From positions 1 through 31,609 of the forward strand of contig CAZOHN010000018.1 in NCBI GenBank assembly GCA_964579325.1: a stretch of DNA of 31,609 bases, read 5' to 3'. The translations under genes and the position numbers were made by a program. How positions within the stretch are numbered: position 1 is the stretch's first letter; the number at the start of each line of letters is the position of its first letter. Shown here one piece after another: positions 31,335-31,609 of the stretch. Source of the DNA: CAZOHN01 sp964579325 (GTDB taxonomy: Bacteria; Pseudomonadota; Alphaproteobacteria; Rhodobacterales; Rhodobacteraceae). The notes under the pieces are model-generated. The model was not told the origin of the DNA, ran no database searches, and saw only the letters and a list, made by a program, of their open reading frames with translations.

Positions 31335-31609
31335 ATGCAGGACATCGGACACTGGATCAACGGCAAACGCGTGGCCGGCACGTCGGGCCGCTTCGCCGAT
31401 GTCTTCAACCCGGCCACTGGCGAGGTACAGGCCCGTGTCGCACTTGCATCCGGGTCCGAGCTCGATGCAGCGGTCGAGGCAGCCGCCAAAGCACAGCCTG
31501 CCTGGGGCGCAACCAACCCTCAGCGCCGCGCCCGAGTGATGATGGAATTCGTCCGTCTTCTCAACCGCGACATGGACAAACTCGCCGAGGCGCTCAGCCG
31601 CGAGCACGG
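31335..31609 (+). CDS. mmsA: Methylmalonate-semialdehyde dehydrogenase, N-terminal part (runs off the window)
   Basis: The visible 91 residues begin MQDIGHWINGKRVAGTSGRF, followed by FNPATGEVQARVALAS, the N-terminal nucleotide-binding region of CoA-acylating methylmalonate-semialdehyde dehydrogenase, and QPAWGATNPQRRARVMMEFVRLLN. The enzyme converts methylmalonate semialdehyde to propionyl-CoA in valine and thymine catabolism. The catalytic Cys is beyond the window. The start is supported by GGGAGG and by the divergent LysR gene. Confidence 0.93.
   Translation, partial: MQDIGHWINGKRVAGTSGRFADVFNPATGEVQARVALASGSELDAAVEAAAKAQPAWGATNPQRRARVMMEFVRLLNRDMDKLAEALSREH

Overview
The window looks like chromosomal core DNA of an alphaproteobacterium, most likely of the family Rhodobacteraceae. 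It is GC-rich and densely packed. The gene content fits this family: split ccm genes (ccmE, ccmF, ccmH), a fused indolepyruvate:ferredoxin oxidoreductase, a zapA/coiled-coil pair divergent from transketolase, GAPDH, methylmalonate-semialdehyde dehydrogenase with a divergent LysR gene, and a lysis pair resembling that of Rhodobacter gene transfer agents (GTA). I see no insertion sequence, CRISPR array, tRNA or rRNA.

Layout. Positions 1-2264 (+): the 3' end of citrate synthase with a terminator, an alternative oxidase, and an acidic protein with a VCBS-like repeat. Positions 2277-14516 (-) form one long co-oriented block. In transcription order it encodes the fused oxidoreductase, a PlsC-like acyltransferase, MurI, ArgC, CcmE, an endolysin, a holin, CcmF, CcmH, a PaaG-like enoyl-CoA hydratase/isomerase and a six-helix membrane protein. 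The endolysin and holin sit inside the cytochrome c maturation genes. Positions 14517-19389 (+): an LsrB/VtlR-like LysR regulator, a candidate small RNA with a CCUCCC loop and a strong terminator, purL, a small secreted protein, and a tight bolA - small membrane protein - monothiol glutaredoxin operon. Positions 19500-20619 (-): a candidate 6S RNA, zapA and a coiled-coil partner gene. Positions 20853-28422 (mostly +): transketolase, a DUF808 protein (-), a 46-residue membrane protein, GAPDH, a large Na+/H+ antiporter with a cyclic-nucleotide-binding-like tail, and a DUF1127 protein behind a heat-shock-type promoter. Positions 28368-31237 (-): an alpha/beta hydrolase, CoaD, a CBS-domain protein and a second LysR regulator. 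The start of mmsA (+) runs off the right edge.

How the genes work together. Most are housekeeping: TCA cycle, c-type cytochrome assembly, arginine, peptidoglycan, purine, central carbon, CoA and Fe-S biogenesis. The parts most worth a second look are the GTA-type lysis cassette with a calcium-binding-like loop in its endolysin, the LysR/anti-Shine-Dalgarno small RNA/purL leader region, the structured RNA downstream of zapA, and two small translationally coupled or conserved-looking membrane proteins.
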